From Blautia schinkii DSM 10518 (GTDB lineage: Bacteria; Bacillota; Clostridia; Lachnospirales; Lachnospiraceae), in contig KL370851.1 of NCBI GenBank assembly GCA_000702025.1, positions 202,005 to 266,004 of the forward strand: a DNA stretch of 64,000 bases, read 5' to 3'. Within the stretch, counting starts at the first letter, position 1, and each line of letters begins with the position of its first letter. The notes under the pieces were generated by a model. The model did not search any database and was not told the DNA's origin. It saw only the letters and a list, made by a program, of their open reading frames with translations. The translations under genes and the position numbers were made by a program. This document shows, in pieces, positions 17,077 to 25,455 of the stretch.

Positions 17077-18624
17077 ATGTTTGAGGATAATATGCTATGG
17101 ATTGGTGCGGCAGAGAATGAAACACAGGACAGGGTGTGTATCATTCCGAAGATGGCTAACCGTCACGGTTTGATAGCTGGAGCTACCGGTACAGGAAAGA
17201 CGATTACGCTGAAGGTGTTGGCGGAATCGTTCAGCGACTGCGGGGTGCCGGTATTCCTGGCGGATGTAAAGGGCGATTTGGCGGGAATGTGCCTGCCGGG
17301 CAAAGATAGTGAGGATATGCGTAAGCGTGTGGAGAAATTCGGTCTTAATGATTTTAAGTATCAGGCCTATCCTACCTGCATCTGGGATGTCCTGGCAGAA
17401 TCGGGCCATCCTCTGCGCACCACCATCAGTGAGATGGGGCCTACGCTTTTGTCTGAGCTTTTGGAATTAAACCAGACACAGAGCGATATACTTTCTATTG
17501 TGTTTAAGATTGCAGACGGCAATCAGTTGATGCTTCTTGATATTAAAGACCTGCGTTTGATGCTGGAGTATGTGGGACAGAATGCAAAGGAATTCACACT
17601 ACAGTACGGGAATATTTCCAAGCAGAGCGTGGGCGCGATCTCCAGGGGATTGGTGGCCCTTGAAGAGGAGGGCGGTAATCTGTTCTTTGGAGAACCGGCC
17701 CTTGATATCCGTGACTGGATGCGGACGGACGCTTCGGGAAAGGGCTTTATCAATGTGCTCCACTGTGTGAAGCTGATTAATTCTCCCAGATTGTATGCGA
17801 CCTTTTTGATGTGGATGATGTCTGAGCTTTTCGAGATTATGCCGGAGGCAGGAGATGCGGAGAAGCCGAAAATAGTATTTTTCTTTGATGAGGCGCACCT
17901 TCTCTTTGACAATGCCTCCAAGCCCCTGCTTCAGAAAATCGAGCAGGTGGTGAAGCTTATCCGGTCAAAGGGAGTGGGAATCTATTTTATCACCCAGAGC
18001 CCCTCGGATATTCCGGATGAGATACTTTCCCAGCTTGGCAATCGTGTACAGCATGCACTTAGAGCATACACTCCAGCAGACCAGAAGGCTGTGAAGGCGG
18101 CTGCCCAGTCTTTCCGTGCAAATCCTGAGTTTTCCACAGAGCAGGTGATTACAGAGCTTGGCATCGGTGAGGCGCTGATTTCTTTTCTGGATGAGGAAGG
18201 GCGGCCGGGTATTGTGCAGAAATGCCATGTGCTTCCTCCGCAGAGCCGGATGGGTTCAATTGAGGAGGATGAGCGGAAGAATTGTCTGCTTCAGGACGGG
18301 CTTGGTGCAAAATATGACACTATGGTGGACAGAGAGTCTGCATACGAAATTCTGAAAAAGCGTTTCGACGAGCAAGCGGAGGCAGAGCAGAAAGCGGAAG
18401 AGGAAAAGCTTGCGGAAAAAGAGCGCAAGGAGAAGGAAAAAGAAGAAAAAGAGCTTGAGCGCCAGCGGGAAAAAGAGGAGCGTGAGCGTGAGCGCGAAGA
18501 GCGGGAGAAAAGGAAGAAACAAACAGCTCTGGAAAAGGGCTTGAACAGTGCGGTCAATACCTTGGGCAGAGAGGTTACCAGAACACTTTTCCGCGGTTTG
18601 ATGAATACTCTGAAAAAAAGGTGA
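17077..18624 (+). CDS. HerA-like P-loop ATPase (DUF853 family)
   Basis: The 515-residue protein belongs to the HerA/FtsK superfamily, subgroup DUF853 (YjgR-like helicases). The Walker A motif is GATGTGKT (about residues 33-40). The Walker B segment is FFFDEAHLLF (about 268-277), and a sensor-like VGIYFITQSP follows. Residues about 430-495 are a very charged E/K/R-rich coiled coil, and the last 20 form a separate small tail. The ATG at 17077 is chosen because AAGGAGGA precedes it; an upstream in-frame ATG at 17020 has no such site. Related HerA proteins translocate DNA. No NurA nuclease neighbour is present here, so its partner is unknown. Confidence 0.85.
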   Translation: MFEDNMLWIGAAENETQDRVCIIPKMANRHGLIAGATGTGKTITLKVLAESFSDCGVPVFLADVKGDLAGMCLPGKDSEDMRKRVEKFGLNDFKYQAYPTCIWDVLAESGHPLRTTISEMGPTLLSELLELNQTQSDILSIVFKIADGNQLMLLDIKDLRLMLEYVGQNAKEFTLQYGNISKQSVGAISRGLVALEEEGGNLFFGEPALDIRDWMRTDASGKGFINVLHCVKLINSPRLYATFLMWMMSELFEIMPEAGDAEKPKIVFFFDEAHLLFDNASKPLLQKIEQVVKLIRSKGVGIYFITQSPSDIPDEILSQLGNRVQHALRAYTPADQKAVKAAAQSFRANPEFSTEQVITELGIGEALISFLDEEGRPGIVQKCHVLPPQSRMGSIEEDERKNCLLQDGLGAKYDTMVDRESAYEILKKRFDEQAEAEQKAEEEKLAEKERKEKEKEEKELERQREKEEREREREEREKRKKQTALEKGLNSAVNTLGREVTRTLFRGLMNTLKKR

Positions 18625-18654
18625 GATAATTTAGAACGTAATTAATTATTGGTT

Positions 18655-18687
18655 GGGCCTGGACGCTTTAGTAAGCAGTACAGGCCC
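18655..18687. terminator. Hairpin between convergent genes
   Basis: GGGCCTG (18655-18661) pairs with CAGGCCC (18681-18687), with an inner GCTT/AAGC. No strong T-run follows on either strand, so it is only a likely terminator by position. Confidence 0.4.
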
Positions 18688-18719
18688 TGTGAAATTTCTC
18701 TGGGAATTCTCCGGAAGAA

Positions 18720-19142
18720 TTACGGTTGCGCACACTCTCTGAGAATCTGGTAAAGCTCAGGCTGGGCTTTTTTGAGAGAGATGGGAGAGCCGGTCTCATT
18801 GAGAAAACAGTGCTTGGTGAAGCCTGTGGAACGAAGCTCCTGTGTATCATGGTCGCGCACCTCGTAAGCACATTTGAGCTTGACTCCGTTGCTGGATTCC
18901 ACGCGGAGGGTGATGTCTACGGTATCTCCGAAATGAACCATGGAGCGGTACTGGCACTGGGCTTCAAGCACGGGACTGATGATTTTCAGCTCTTTTTCCA
19001 AACGCTGGTACGGGTAGCCGATCTCCTCCAGAAAAAACACTCTTGCCTCCTCAAACCAGCGGATGTAATTGGAATGATGGATGACGCCCATCTGGTCGGT
19101 TTCATAATATTGTGTTTTGTGGGTAAAGGTAAAAGATTTCAT
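18720..19142 (-). CDS. Acyl-CoA thioesterase of the 4HBT hotdog family
   Basis: The 140-residue protein has the hotdog-fold signature YYETDQMGVIHHSNYIRWFE (about residues 12-31), with the aspartate of the DxxG active site of 4-hydroxybenzoyl-CoA/YbgC-type thioesterases. It probably hydrolyses an acyl-CoA or acyl-ACP thioester; the substrate is not shown. The ATG at 19142 is chosen because GAGGTG lies six bases upstream on the minus strand; the GTG at 19151 overlaps that site. It is a single gene, convergent with the HerA-like gene and divergent from the zinc-finger gene. Confidence 0.87.
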   Translation of the reverse strand: MKSFTFTHKTQYYETDQMGVIHHSNYIRWFEEARVFFLEEIGYPYQRLEKELKIISPVLEAQCQYRSMVHFGDTVDITLRVESSNGVKLKCAYEVRDHDTQELRSTGFTKHCFLNETGSPISLKKAQPELYQILRECAQP

Positions 19143-19245
19143 TTGATGCACCTCGATATTATTATTTTATTATAGACGGATTGTGATTGCACAGCTGTTA
19201 AGATGATGTTACAGCCCATTGCGGTCAGCAGTATTATAACACACC

Positions 19246-19274
19246 TTGTGTTTTTTCGTCCATTCCGTTATAAT
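19246..19274 (+). promoter_or_regulatory. Promoter of the zinc-finger membrane protein gene, with direct repeats
   Basis: TTGTGT (19246-19251) and TATAAT (19269-19274) are 17 bases apart. ATGAGCCGTA occurs at 19273-19282 and again at 19294-19303, exactly 21 bases apart, or two helical turns. The first copy overlaps the -10, so the pair may be an operator. Confidence 0.6.
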
Positions 19275-19350
19275 GAGCCGTAGGAAAACATAAATGAGCC
19301 GTAATACTGTATGGTACAGTCAGCACACGAGACACAGAGGAGGAGAGGTT

Positions 19351-19701
19351 ATGAATTGCCGGGCAGCAGAGGGAATGGTAAACCGTTATATTAACCATAC
19401 GCTCACCATTGATGAGCTGGAAGAATTTTTGGAGCATATCAGTACCTGTTCTTCCTGTTACGATGAGCTGGAAACCTATTTTATCGTCCACGAGGCCATG
19501 CAGCAGCTTGACGAAGAGCAGGCGGAGACTGCATTTGACCTGAAGCAGCTTTTGGAGCAGGATATCCGGAAATCACGCAGATATATCCGCAAAAAGAAAG
19601 CAAGCCGGTTTTTGGCCGGTTTTTTCGTGTGTGTGCTGATTGGCTTGCTGGCGGCATTTTTGATTTACATTTTCTGGGATTTTAAGCAAACCTTAGGATA
19701 A
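19351..19701 (+). CDS. Small membrane protein with zf-HC2-like zinc finger (anti-sigma-like)
   Basis: The 116-residue protein begins with a putative zinc-finger: CRAAEGMVNRYIN, then HISTCSSC (about residues 33-40), the HxxxCxxC pattern seen in zf-HC2 anti-sigma factors. A basic stretch KSRRYIRKKKASR (about 77-89) precedes one membrane helix (about 91-110). Only a few residues lie beyond it, so there is little extracellular sensor domain. The ATG at 19351 has a strong AGGAGG site; the upstream ATG at 19294 lies in the direct repeat. No sigma factor gene is adjacent; polA follows after 26 bases. An anti-sigma role is therefore only an inference. Confidence 0.75.
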   Translation: MNCRAAEGMVNRYINHTLTIDELEEFLEHISTCSSCYDELETYFIVHEAMQQLDEEQAETAFDLKQLLEQDIRKSRRYIRKKKASRFLAGFFVCVLIGLLAAFLIYIFWDFKQTLG

Positions 19702-19727
19702 AAATACAAAACTCTGGAGGCAGATGA

Positions 19728-22367
19728 ATGAGTGAAAAAATATTACTGATAGACGGGCACAGCATCTTAAACCGTGCGTTTTACGGCTTGCCGGATTTGA
19801 CAAATTCAGAAGGAAAGCATACGGGAGCTGTATATGGCTTTTTAAATATTCTGTTCCACACCCTGGAGGAGGAAAAACCGGATTATCTGACTGTAGCCTT
19901 TGACCTGCACGCGCCTACCTTCCGGCATAAGATTTTTGATGCCTACAAGGGTACGCGCAAGGCAATGCCGGAGGAGCTTCGTGAGCAGGTTCCGTTGACT
20001 AAGGAAATGCTGGGAGCCATGGGCGTGAATATCGTGACCATGGAGGGGTATGAGGCAGATGACCTTCTCGGCACTCTCGCCCGCCGGAGCGAAGCGCAGG
20101 GGATGGATGTGACCATTCTTTCCGGTGACCGGGACCTGCTTCAGCTTGCCACCGATAAGGTGCTCATACGACTGCCGAAAACCTCCAGAGGAAAGACTAC
20201 AGTGGAGGATTACCATGCGCAGGAGGTTCTGGAGAAATACCAGGTGACACCGCCCCAGATTATTGAGCTTAAGGCTCTGATGGGCGACAGCTCCGACAAC
20301 ATTCCGGGCATTCCCGGCGTGGGAGAGAAAACAGCCACCAAGATGATCGTGGAGTTTGGTTCTATCGAAAATGCCTATGCGCATTTGGAGGAAGTGAAGC
20401 CAAACAAGGCAAAAGAATCCTTAAGGGACAATTATGAGCAGGCGAAGCTTAGTAAGACACTGGCTACCATAGATACGCAGAGCCCTCTGGAATTTTCCTA
20501 CGACCAGGCCAAGATGGATAACCTCTATACCAGAGAGGCTTATGAGCTGTGTAAAAAGCTGGAATTTAAGAATCTTCTCGGCCGCTTCGACAAGGAAGCA
20601 GTGACTGAGAATACGATAGAACAGGAATTTTTCACCTGCAGCGACCTTTCCGGGTGTGAGGCGCTCTTTGAGAAGGCCGCAGCAAATGTGGCGGTAGGTA
20701 TCGCGCTGCTTTCAGACAAGGATAGGGTGTTCGGGCTTGGTTTGGCTCTTGGTGATAAGGAAATTTACGATATCCCCTGTGGTGGACTGATTACCGGGGA
20801 ATATCTCTGCGGCAAGCTTGAAGCGCTGGCTGGTAAAACGCTGCTGTGTGCCCTTGATGTGAAGTCCGTGTTGAAGCATGTGGCAATTGATGCTCCGGCA
20901 CATGTGTTTGACGCGGGGATTGCCGCTTATCTTTTAAACCCGCTGAAATCAAATTATACCTTTGACGATATGGCAAAGGAGTTTTTAAACGGTATGCTTG
21001 TTCCTTCCAGAGAGGACCTTTTGGGCAAGGCGTCCATAGAGAAGGCTTGGAATGATGAAATGGAGGGGCTGAGCGTCTATGCCTGCTACAGTGCTTTTGT
21101 GGCGTTTGCCTGCCATACACCCATGTGCAGCGCGCTTAAGGACAGCGGTATGTGGAGCGTGTATGAGGAGATTGAGATTCCTCTGGTGTTTACCCTGGAT
21201 TCCATGGAGAAGTGGGGCATTGAGGTGAAGGGTGAGGAGCTTAAGGCTTACGGTGAGAGGCTGATGGTGCGCATCGGGGAGCTGGAGAAGCTCATCTGGC
21301 AGCAGGCCGGTGAGGAGTTCAATATCAATTCGCCCAAGCAGCTTGGCGTGATCCTATTTGAGAAAATGGGCATTCCCGGCGGCAAAAAGACAAAGACCGG
21401 CTATTCCACGGCCGCGGATATTCTTGAGAAGCTTGCACCCGAGCAGCCCATTGTCAACGATATCCTGGAATACCGCCAGCTTACCAAGCTGAAATCCACG
21501 TACGCGGACGGTCTGGGTAATGTGATTGAAAAGGACGGACGTATCCATTCTACCTTTAATCAGACCATCACTGCTACCGGACGTATCAGCAGCACAGAGC
21601 CGAATCTCCAGAATATCCCTGTACGCATGGAGCTTGGAAGGCTTATCCGCAAGGTATTTGTCCCGGAGGAGGGGTTTGTATTTCTGGATGCGGATTATTC
21701 TCAGATTGAACTGCGTGTGCTGGCCCATATGTCAGGAGATGAAAAGCTGATTCAAGCGTACAAGGAGGCTCAGGATATTCACAGGCTTACCGCCTCCCAG
21801 GTGTTCCACATCCCCTTTGACGAGGTGACGCCGCTTCAGAGAAGAAACGCTAAGGCAGTAAACTTTGGAATCGTGTATGGCATCAGCTCCTTTGGCCTCA
21901 GCCAGGACTTAAGTATCACGAGAAAAGAGGCTGCTGAATATATAGAGAAGTATTTTGAGACTTATCCGAAGATTAAGGTCTTTCTGGACAGCATGGTGGA
22001 GGAAGGTAAGGAAAAGGGCTATGTATCGACCATGTTCGGACGCAGAAGGCCAATCCCGGAGCTGAAATCCAGCAATTTCATGCAGCGTTCCTTTGGTGAA
22101 CGTGTGGCTATGAATTCGCCTATCCAGGGTACCGCAGCGGATATCATTAAGATTGCCATGAACCGTGTCTACCGCAGGATGAAGGAGGAGGGACTTAAAT
22201 CCCGCCTGGTGCTGCAGGTACACGATGAGCTGCTGATTGAAACCCGGAAAGAAGAAATAGAGGTTGTTTCCCGTATCCTTGAGGAAGAGATGAAAGGAGC
22301 CGCACAGCTCGCTGTAGAGCTTGAGGTGGACATGCATCAGGGAGAGAACTGGTACGAGGCGAAATAA
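19728..22367 (+). CDS. polA: DNA polymerase I (5'-3' exonuclease and polymerase; degenerate proofreading domain)
   Basis: PolA fills gaps and removes RNA primers. In the 879-residue protein the 5'-3' exonuclease domain (about residues 1-290) starts with LLIDGHSILNRAFY and has GYEADDLLGTLAR and GIPGVGEKTA. The region about 295-470 keeps the position of the 3'-5' exonuclease domain, but the DxE motif and the later catalytic aspartates are not present (NVAVGIALLSDKD and CALDVKSVLKH stand there). Proofreading is therefore probably absent, as in several Firmicutes. The polymerase domain has motif A DADYSQIELRVLAH, motif B RRNAKAVNFGIVYG and motif C VHDELLIE. coaE follows after one base. Confidence 0.96.
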   Translation: MSEKILLIDGHSILNRAFYGLPDLTNSEGKHTGAVYGFLNILFHTLEEEKPDYLTVAFDLHAPTFRHKIFDAYKGTRKAMPEELREQVPLTKEMLGAMGVNIVTMEGYEADDLLGTLARRSEAQGMDVTILSGDRDLLQLATDKVLIRLPKTSRGKTTVEDYHAQEVLEKYQVTPPQIIELKALMGDSSDNIPGIPGVGEKTATKMIVEFGSIENAYAHLEEVKPNKAKESLRDNYEQAKLSKTLATIDTQSPLEFSYDQAKMDNLYTREAYELCKKLEFKNLLGRFDKEAVTENTIEQEFFTCSDLSGCEALFEKAAANVAVGIALLSDKDRVFGLGLALGDKEIYDIPCGGLITGEYLCGKLEALAGKTLLCALDVKSVLKHVAIDAPAHVFDAGIAAYLLNPLKSNYTFDDMAKEFLNGMLVPSREDLLGKASIEKAWNDEMEGLSVYACYSAFVAFACHTPMCSALKDSGMWSVYEEIEIPLVFTLDSMEKWGIEVKGEELKAYGERLMVRIGELEKLIWQQAGEEFNINSPKQLGVILFEKMGIPGGKKTKTGYSTAADILEKLAPEQPIVNDILEYRQLTKLKSTYADGLGNVIEKDGRIHSTFNQTITATGRISSTEPNLQNIPVRMELGRLIRKVFVPEEGFVFLDADYSQIELRVLAHMSGDEKLIQAYKEAQDIHRLTASQVFHIPFDEVTPLQRRNAKAVNFGIVYGISSFGLSQDLSITRKEAAEYIEKYFETYPKIKVFLDSMVEEGKEKGYVSTMFGRRRPIPELKSSNFMQRSFGERVAMNSPIQGTAADIIKIAMNRVYRRMKEEGLKSRLVLQVHDELLIETRKEEIEVVSRILEEEMKGAAQLAVELEVDMHQGENWYEAK

Positions 22368-22368
22368 A

Positions 22369-22968
22369 ATGAGGACAATCGGAATCACCGGCGGAGTGGG
22401 AGCCGGAAAGAGTACGGTGCTGGACTATCTTGAGAGTCATTTTGACGCCTGTGTGATACAGGCGGATAAGGTGGGACATTTTTTGATGGAGCCGGGGGAG
22501 GAATGCTATGCCTCGGTCGTGCACTTATTTGGAAAACAAGTCATAAAACAAGATAAAACTATTGACCGCAGGCAGGTTTCCGATGTAGTATTTTCTCAGC
22601 CGGTTCTGCTTGAGAAATTAAACAGCATCATTCATCCTGCTGTAAAGCGGTACATTCTCCGGAAACTCGAGGAGGAGAGCGCGCAGGGCCGCCGCCTTTG
22701 CGTGGTGGAGGCCGCTCTTTTGCTTGAGGACAATTACCAGGTTTTTTGTGATGAAATCTGGTATGTACATACAGACAAGGAAATTAGGATTGGACGTTTG
22801 ATGGAGAGCCGCGGTTATACACGTGAGAAAGCGGAAGGAATTATTTTAAGCCAGGCTACGGAGGAATTTTTTCACTCCCATGCGGATTATGTGATTGAAA
22901 ATAGCGGGGATTTGGAAAAAACCTACCGACAGATAGAAGAAGGGATAAAGAGATATGAGACTTTGTAG
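22369..22968 (+). CDS. coaE: Dephospho-CoA kinase
   Basis: CoaE phosphorylates the 3'-hydroxyl of dephospho-CoA, the last step of CoA synthesis. The 199-residue protein has the P-loop GITGGVGAGKST (about residues 5-16), DKVGHFLM, and RIGRLMESRGYTREKAE in the lid region. The ATG at 22369 follows the polA stop by one base; upstream in-frame ATGs lie inside polA. The polA-coaE order is common in Firmicutes. The end overlaps the next gene by 14 bases. Confidence 0.95.
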   Translation: MRTIGITGGVGAGKSTVLDYLESHFDACVIQADKVGHFLMEPGEECYASVVHLFGKQVIKQDKTIDRRQVSDVVFSQPVLLEKLNSIIHPAVKRYILRKLEEESAQGRRLCVVEAALLLEDNYQVFCDEIWYVHTDKEIRIGRLMESRGYTREKAEGIILSQATEEFFHSHADYVIENSGDLEKTYRQIEEGIKRYETL

Positions 22969-23752
22969 TATTGCCAGCGGCAGCAGCGGGAACTGCATCT
23001 ATGTGGGTTCGGAGCGCGCACATGTGCTTGTGGATGTGGGAATCAGCGGCAAGCGCATTGAGCAGGGGCTTAACAGCCTGGATTTGACGGGAAAGGATAT
23101 TGACGGGATATTGATCACCCATGAGCATTCCGACCATATTAAGGGATTGGGTGTGATTGCCCGGAGATATCAGGTCCCGATTTATACCACAGGAGGGACC
23201 GTGGACGCCATGCAGCGCTCAAGCTCCCTTGGAAAAATGCCGGAGGGGATTTTCCATGAAATAAGGGAGGATGAGCCTTTTACTATCAAGGATCTGACTA
23301 TCAATCCCTTTACCACACCTCATGACGCGGCGCAGCCGGTGGGATACCGCTTTGAGTGCGGAAGCCAGTCGGTGGGAATCGCTACGGATTTGGGAAAATA
23401 CACAGAGTACATAGTGGAGCATCTGCAAAATCTGGACGCACTCCTTCTGGAGGCGAACCATGACATCCGTATGCTGCAGGTGGGAAAATATCCGTATTAT
23501 CTGAAACAGAGAATTTTAGGAGACAGAGGACATCTTTCCAATGAAAATGCAGGAAGGCTTCTCTGCCGTCTGCTGCACGACAATCTCAAGGCAGTTTTTC
23601 TGGGACATTTAAGCCAGGAAAACAATTATGAGGAGCTGGCCTATGAGACAGTGTGCTCAGAGGTCACACTTGGTGATAACCCTTACAAGTCCCGGGATTT
23701 TAAAATCCAGGTGGCAAAGAGGGATTGCATATCAGAAGTAATCACAGTATAG
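22955..23752 (+). CDS. MBL-fold metallo-hydrolase (YycJ/WalJ-like)
   Basis: The 265-residue protein shows the metallo-beta-lactamase metal site HEHSDH (about residues 52-57), then PHDAAQPVGY and LGHLSQENN with further metal-binding histidines. It begins with LCSIASGSSGNCIYVG, typical of the YycJ/WalJ group. Members of this group have 5'-3' exonuclease activity linked to DNA repair in Bacilli. Here it is not beside walRK but is coupled to coaE by a 14-base overlap, with polA upstream. A role in DNA repair is inferred from family and context. Confidence 0.88.
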   Translation: MRLCSIASGSSGNCIYVGSERAHVLVDVGISGKRIEQGLNSLDLTGKDIDGILITHEHSDHIKGLGVIARRYQVPIYTTGGTVDAMQRSSSLGKMPEGIFHEIREDEPFTIKDLTINPFTTPHDAAQPVGYRFECGSQSVGIATDLGKYTEYIVEHLQNLDALLLEANHDIRMLQVGKYPYYLKQRILGDRGHLSNENAGRLLCRLLHDNLKAVFLGHLSQENNYEELAYETVCSEVTLGDNPYKSRDFKIQVAKRDCISEVITV

Positions 23753-23766
23753 AAAGGGAAAAACTT

Positions 23767-24039
23767 ATGAAAAAGACAATCATTACAGTAGTAGGAAACG
23801 ACACCGTAGGCATTATCGCGAAGGTCTGCACTTATCTGGCGGACAACAGCGTGAATATTCTGGATATCTCCCAGACTATTGTACAGGGATATTTTAACAT
23901 GATGATGGTGGCAGACACCAGCGGCTCAGACAAGGACACAGGTACACTTTCTAAGGAGCTAGCGGCACTGGGCGATGAGATTGGCGTGGTCATCCGCTGT
24001 CAGCATGAGGACATTTTTAACAAAATGCATAGAATCTAG
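23767..24039 (+). CDS. ACT-domain protein, UPF0237 family
   Basis: The 90-residue protein is a single ACT domain: IITVVGNDTVGIIAKVCTYL at the N terminus, then NILDISQTIVQGYFNMMM. The ACT fold binds small ligands, often amino acids. The ATG at 23767 has AAAGGGAA upstream. It lies 13 bases before the UPF0210 gene, and this pairing is widely conserved in Firmicutes and archaea. The ligand and target are unknown; control of the next protein is plausible. Confidence 0.9.
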   Translation: MKKTIITVVGNDTVGIIAKVCTYLADNSVNILDISQTIVQGYFNMMMVADTSGSDKDTGTLSKELAALGDEIGVVIRCQHEDIFNKMHRI

Positions 24040-24052
24040 GGAGAAATGAAGC

Positions 24053-25417
24053 ATGATTAATATTTTTGAAGTAAATGAGACAAATAAGATGATCGAACAG
24101 GAGAACCTGGATGTGCGTACCATCACCATGGGCATCAGCCTTTTGGACTGTATAGACAGTGACCTGGACAAGCTGAATCAGAAAATTTACGATAAAATCA
24201 CAACCCGCGCCCGCGACCTGGTGTCTACGGGAGATAAGATTGCCATGGAGTTCGGGATTCCTATTGTCAATAAGAGAATTTCCGTTACGCCCATTGCCCT
24301 GGTAGGCGCGGCAGCGTGCAGAAGCTCGGAGGATTATGTGACCTTAGCGCAGACTCTCGATAAAGCAGCCAAAACAGTGGGCGTGAACTTTATCGGCGGT
24401 TATTCCGCTCTGGTGAGCAAGGGCATGACCCCGGCTGAGGAGCTTTTGATCCGTTCTATTCCTCAGGCACTCTCTATCACAGAGCGCGTGTGCAGCTCTG
24501 TAAATGTAGGCTCTACAAAAACCGGAATCAACATGGATGCCGTGAAGCTTATGGGCGAGATTGTTTTGGAAACTGCTAAGGCCAGCAAGGACCAGGATTC
24601 GCTGGGCTGCGCGAAGCTTGTGATATTCTGTAATGCGCCTGACGATAATCCATTTATGGCAGGTGCGTTCCACGGCGTGACGGAGGCGGACTGCATCATC
24701 AATGTGGGTGTCAGCGGACCGGGCGTGGTGAGAACTGCTCTTAAGAAGGTGAGAGGAAAAGATTTCGAGACTCTTTGTGAGATGATCAAGCGTACTGCTT
24801 TCAAGGTGACACGTGTGGGCCAGCTTGTGGCGCAGGAGGCGTCCAAGCGTCTGGGCGTGCCGTTTGGAATTGTGGATTTATCTCTGGCGCCTACCCCGGC
24901 CATCGGCGATAGTGTGGCTGAGATTTTAGAGGAGATCGGACTTGAGAGAGCCGGCGCTCCTGGTACGACTGCTGCTCTGGCACTGCTCAATGACCAGGTG
25001 AAAAAGGGCGGCGTTATGGCTTCCACGGCTGTGGGCGGTTTAAGCGGCGCGTTTATTCCGGTGAGTGAGGACCAGGGCATGATCGATGCCGTTAATGAGG
25101 GCGCGCTTACTTTGGAAAAATTGGAGGCAATGACCTGTGTCTGCTCAGTAGGACTTGATATGATCGCAATTCCCGGGGATACCAAGGCATCCACAATTTC
25201 GGGAATCATTGCAGACGAGGCGGCCATCGGTATGGTGAACCAAAAGACAACCGCTGTACGTCTGATTCCGGTCATCGGTAAAGGAGTGGGCGAGACAGTA
25301 GAGTTCGGCGGACTTTTGGGTTATGCGCCGATCATGCCGGTGAATCAGTTCTCCTGTGAAGCCTTTGTGGAACGTGGGGGAAGGATTCCGGCTCCGATAC
25401 ATAGTTTCAAGAATTAA
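24053..25417 (+). CDS. UPF0210 / DUF711 family protein
   Basis: The 454-residue protein belongs to the DUF711 family, sometimes labelled PFL family because its structure resembles pyruvate-formate-lyase-type barrels. Recognisable stretches are VRTITMGISLLDCIDSD near the N terminus, IGGYSALVSKGMTP (about 123-136), INVGVSGPGVVRTAL (about 224) and DLSLAPTPAIGDSVAEILE (about 280). No glycyl radical motif is seen. The function is not established; it is cytoplasmic and paired with the ACT protein. No signal peptide is present. Confidence 0.9.
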   Translation: MINIFEVNETNKMIEQENLDVRTITMGISLLDCIDSDLDKLNQKIYDKITTRARDLVSTGDKIAMEFGIPIVNKRISVTPIALVGAAACRSSEDYVTLAQTLDKAAKTVGVNFIGGYSALVSKGMTPAEELLIRSIPQALSITERVCSSVNVGSTKTGINMDAVKLMGEIVLETAKASKDQDSLGCAKLVIFCNAPDDNPFMAGAFHGVTEADCIINVGVSGPGVVRTALKKVRGKDFETLCEMIKRTAFKVTRVGQLVAQEASKRLGVPFGIVDLSLAPTPAIGDSVAEILEEIGLERAGAPGTTAALALLNDQVKKGGVMASTAVGGLSGAFIPVSEDQGMIDAVNEGALTLEKLEAMTCVCSVGLDMIAIPGDTKASTISGIIADEAAIGMVNQKTTAVRLIPVIGKGVGETVEFGGLLGYAPIMPVNQFSCEAFVERGGRIPAPIHSFKN

Positions 25418-25455
25418 GGTCGATTAAGGACGAAGGTTTTATGAAGGGGGAAGTG

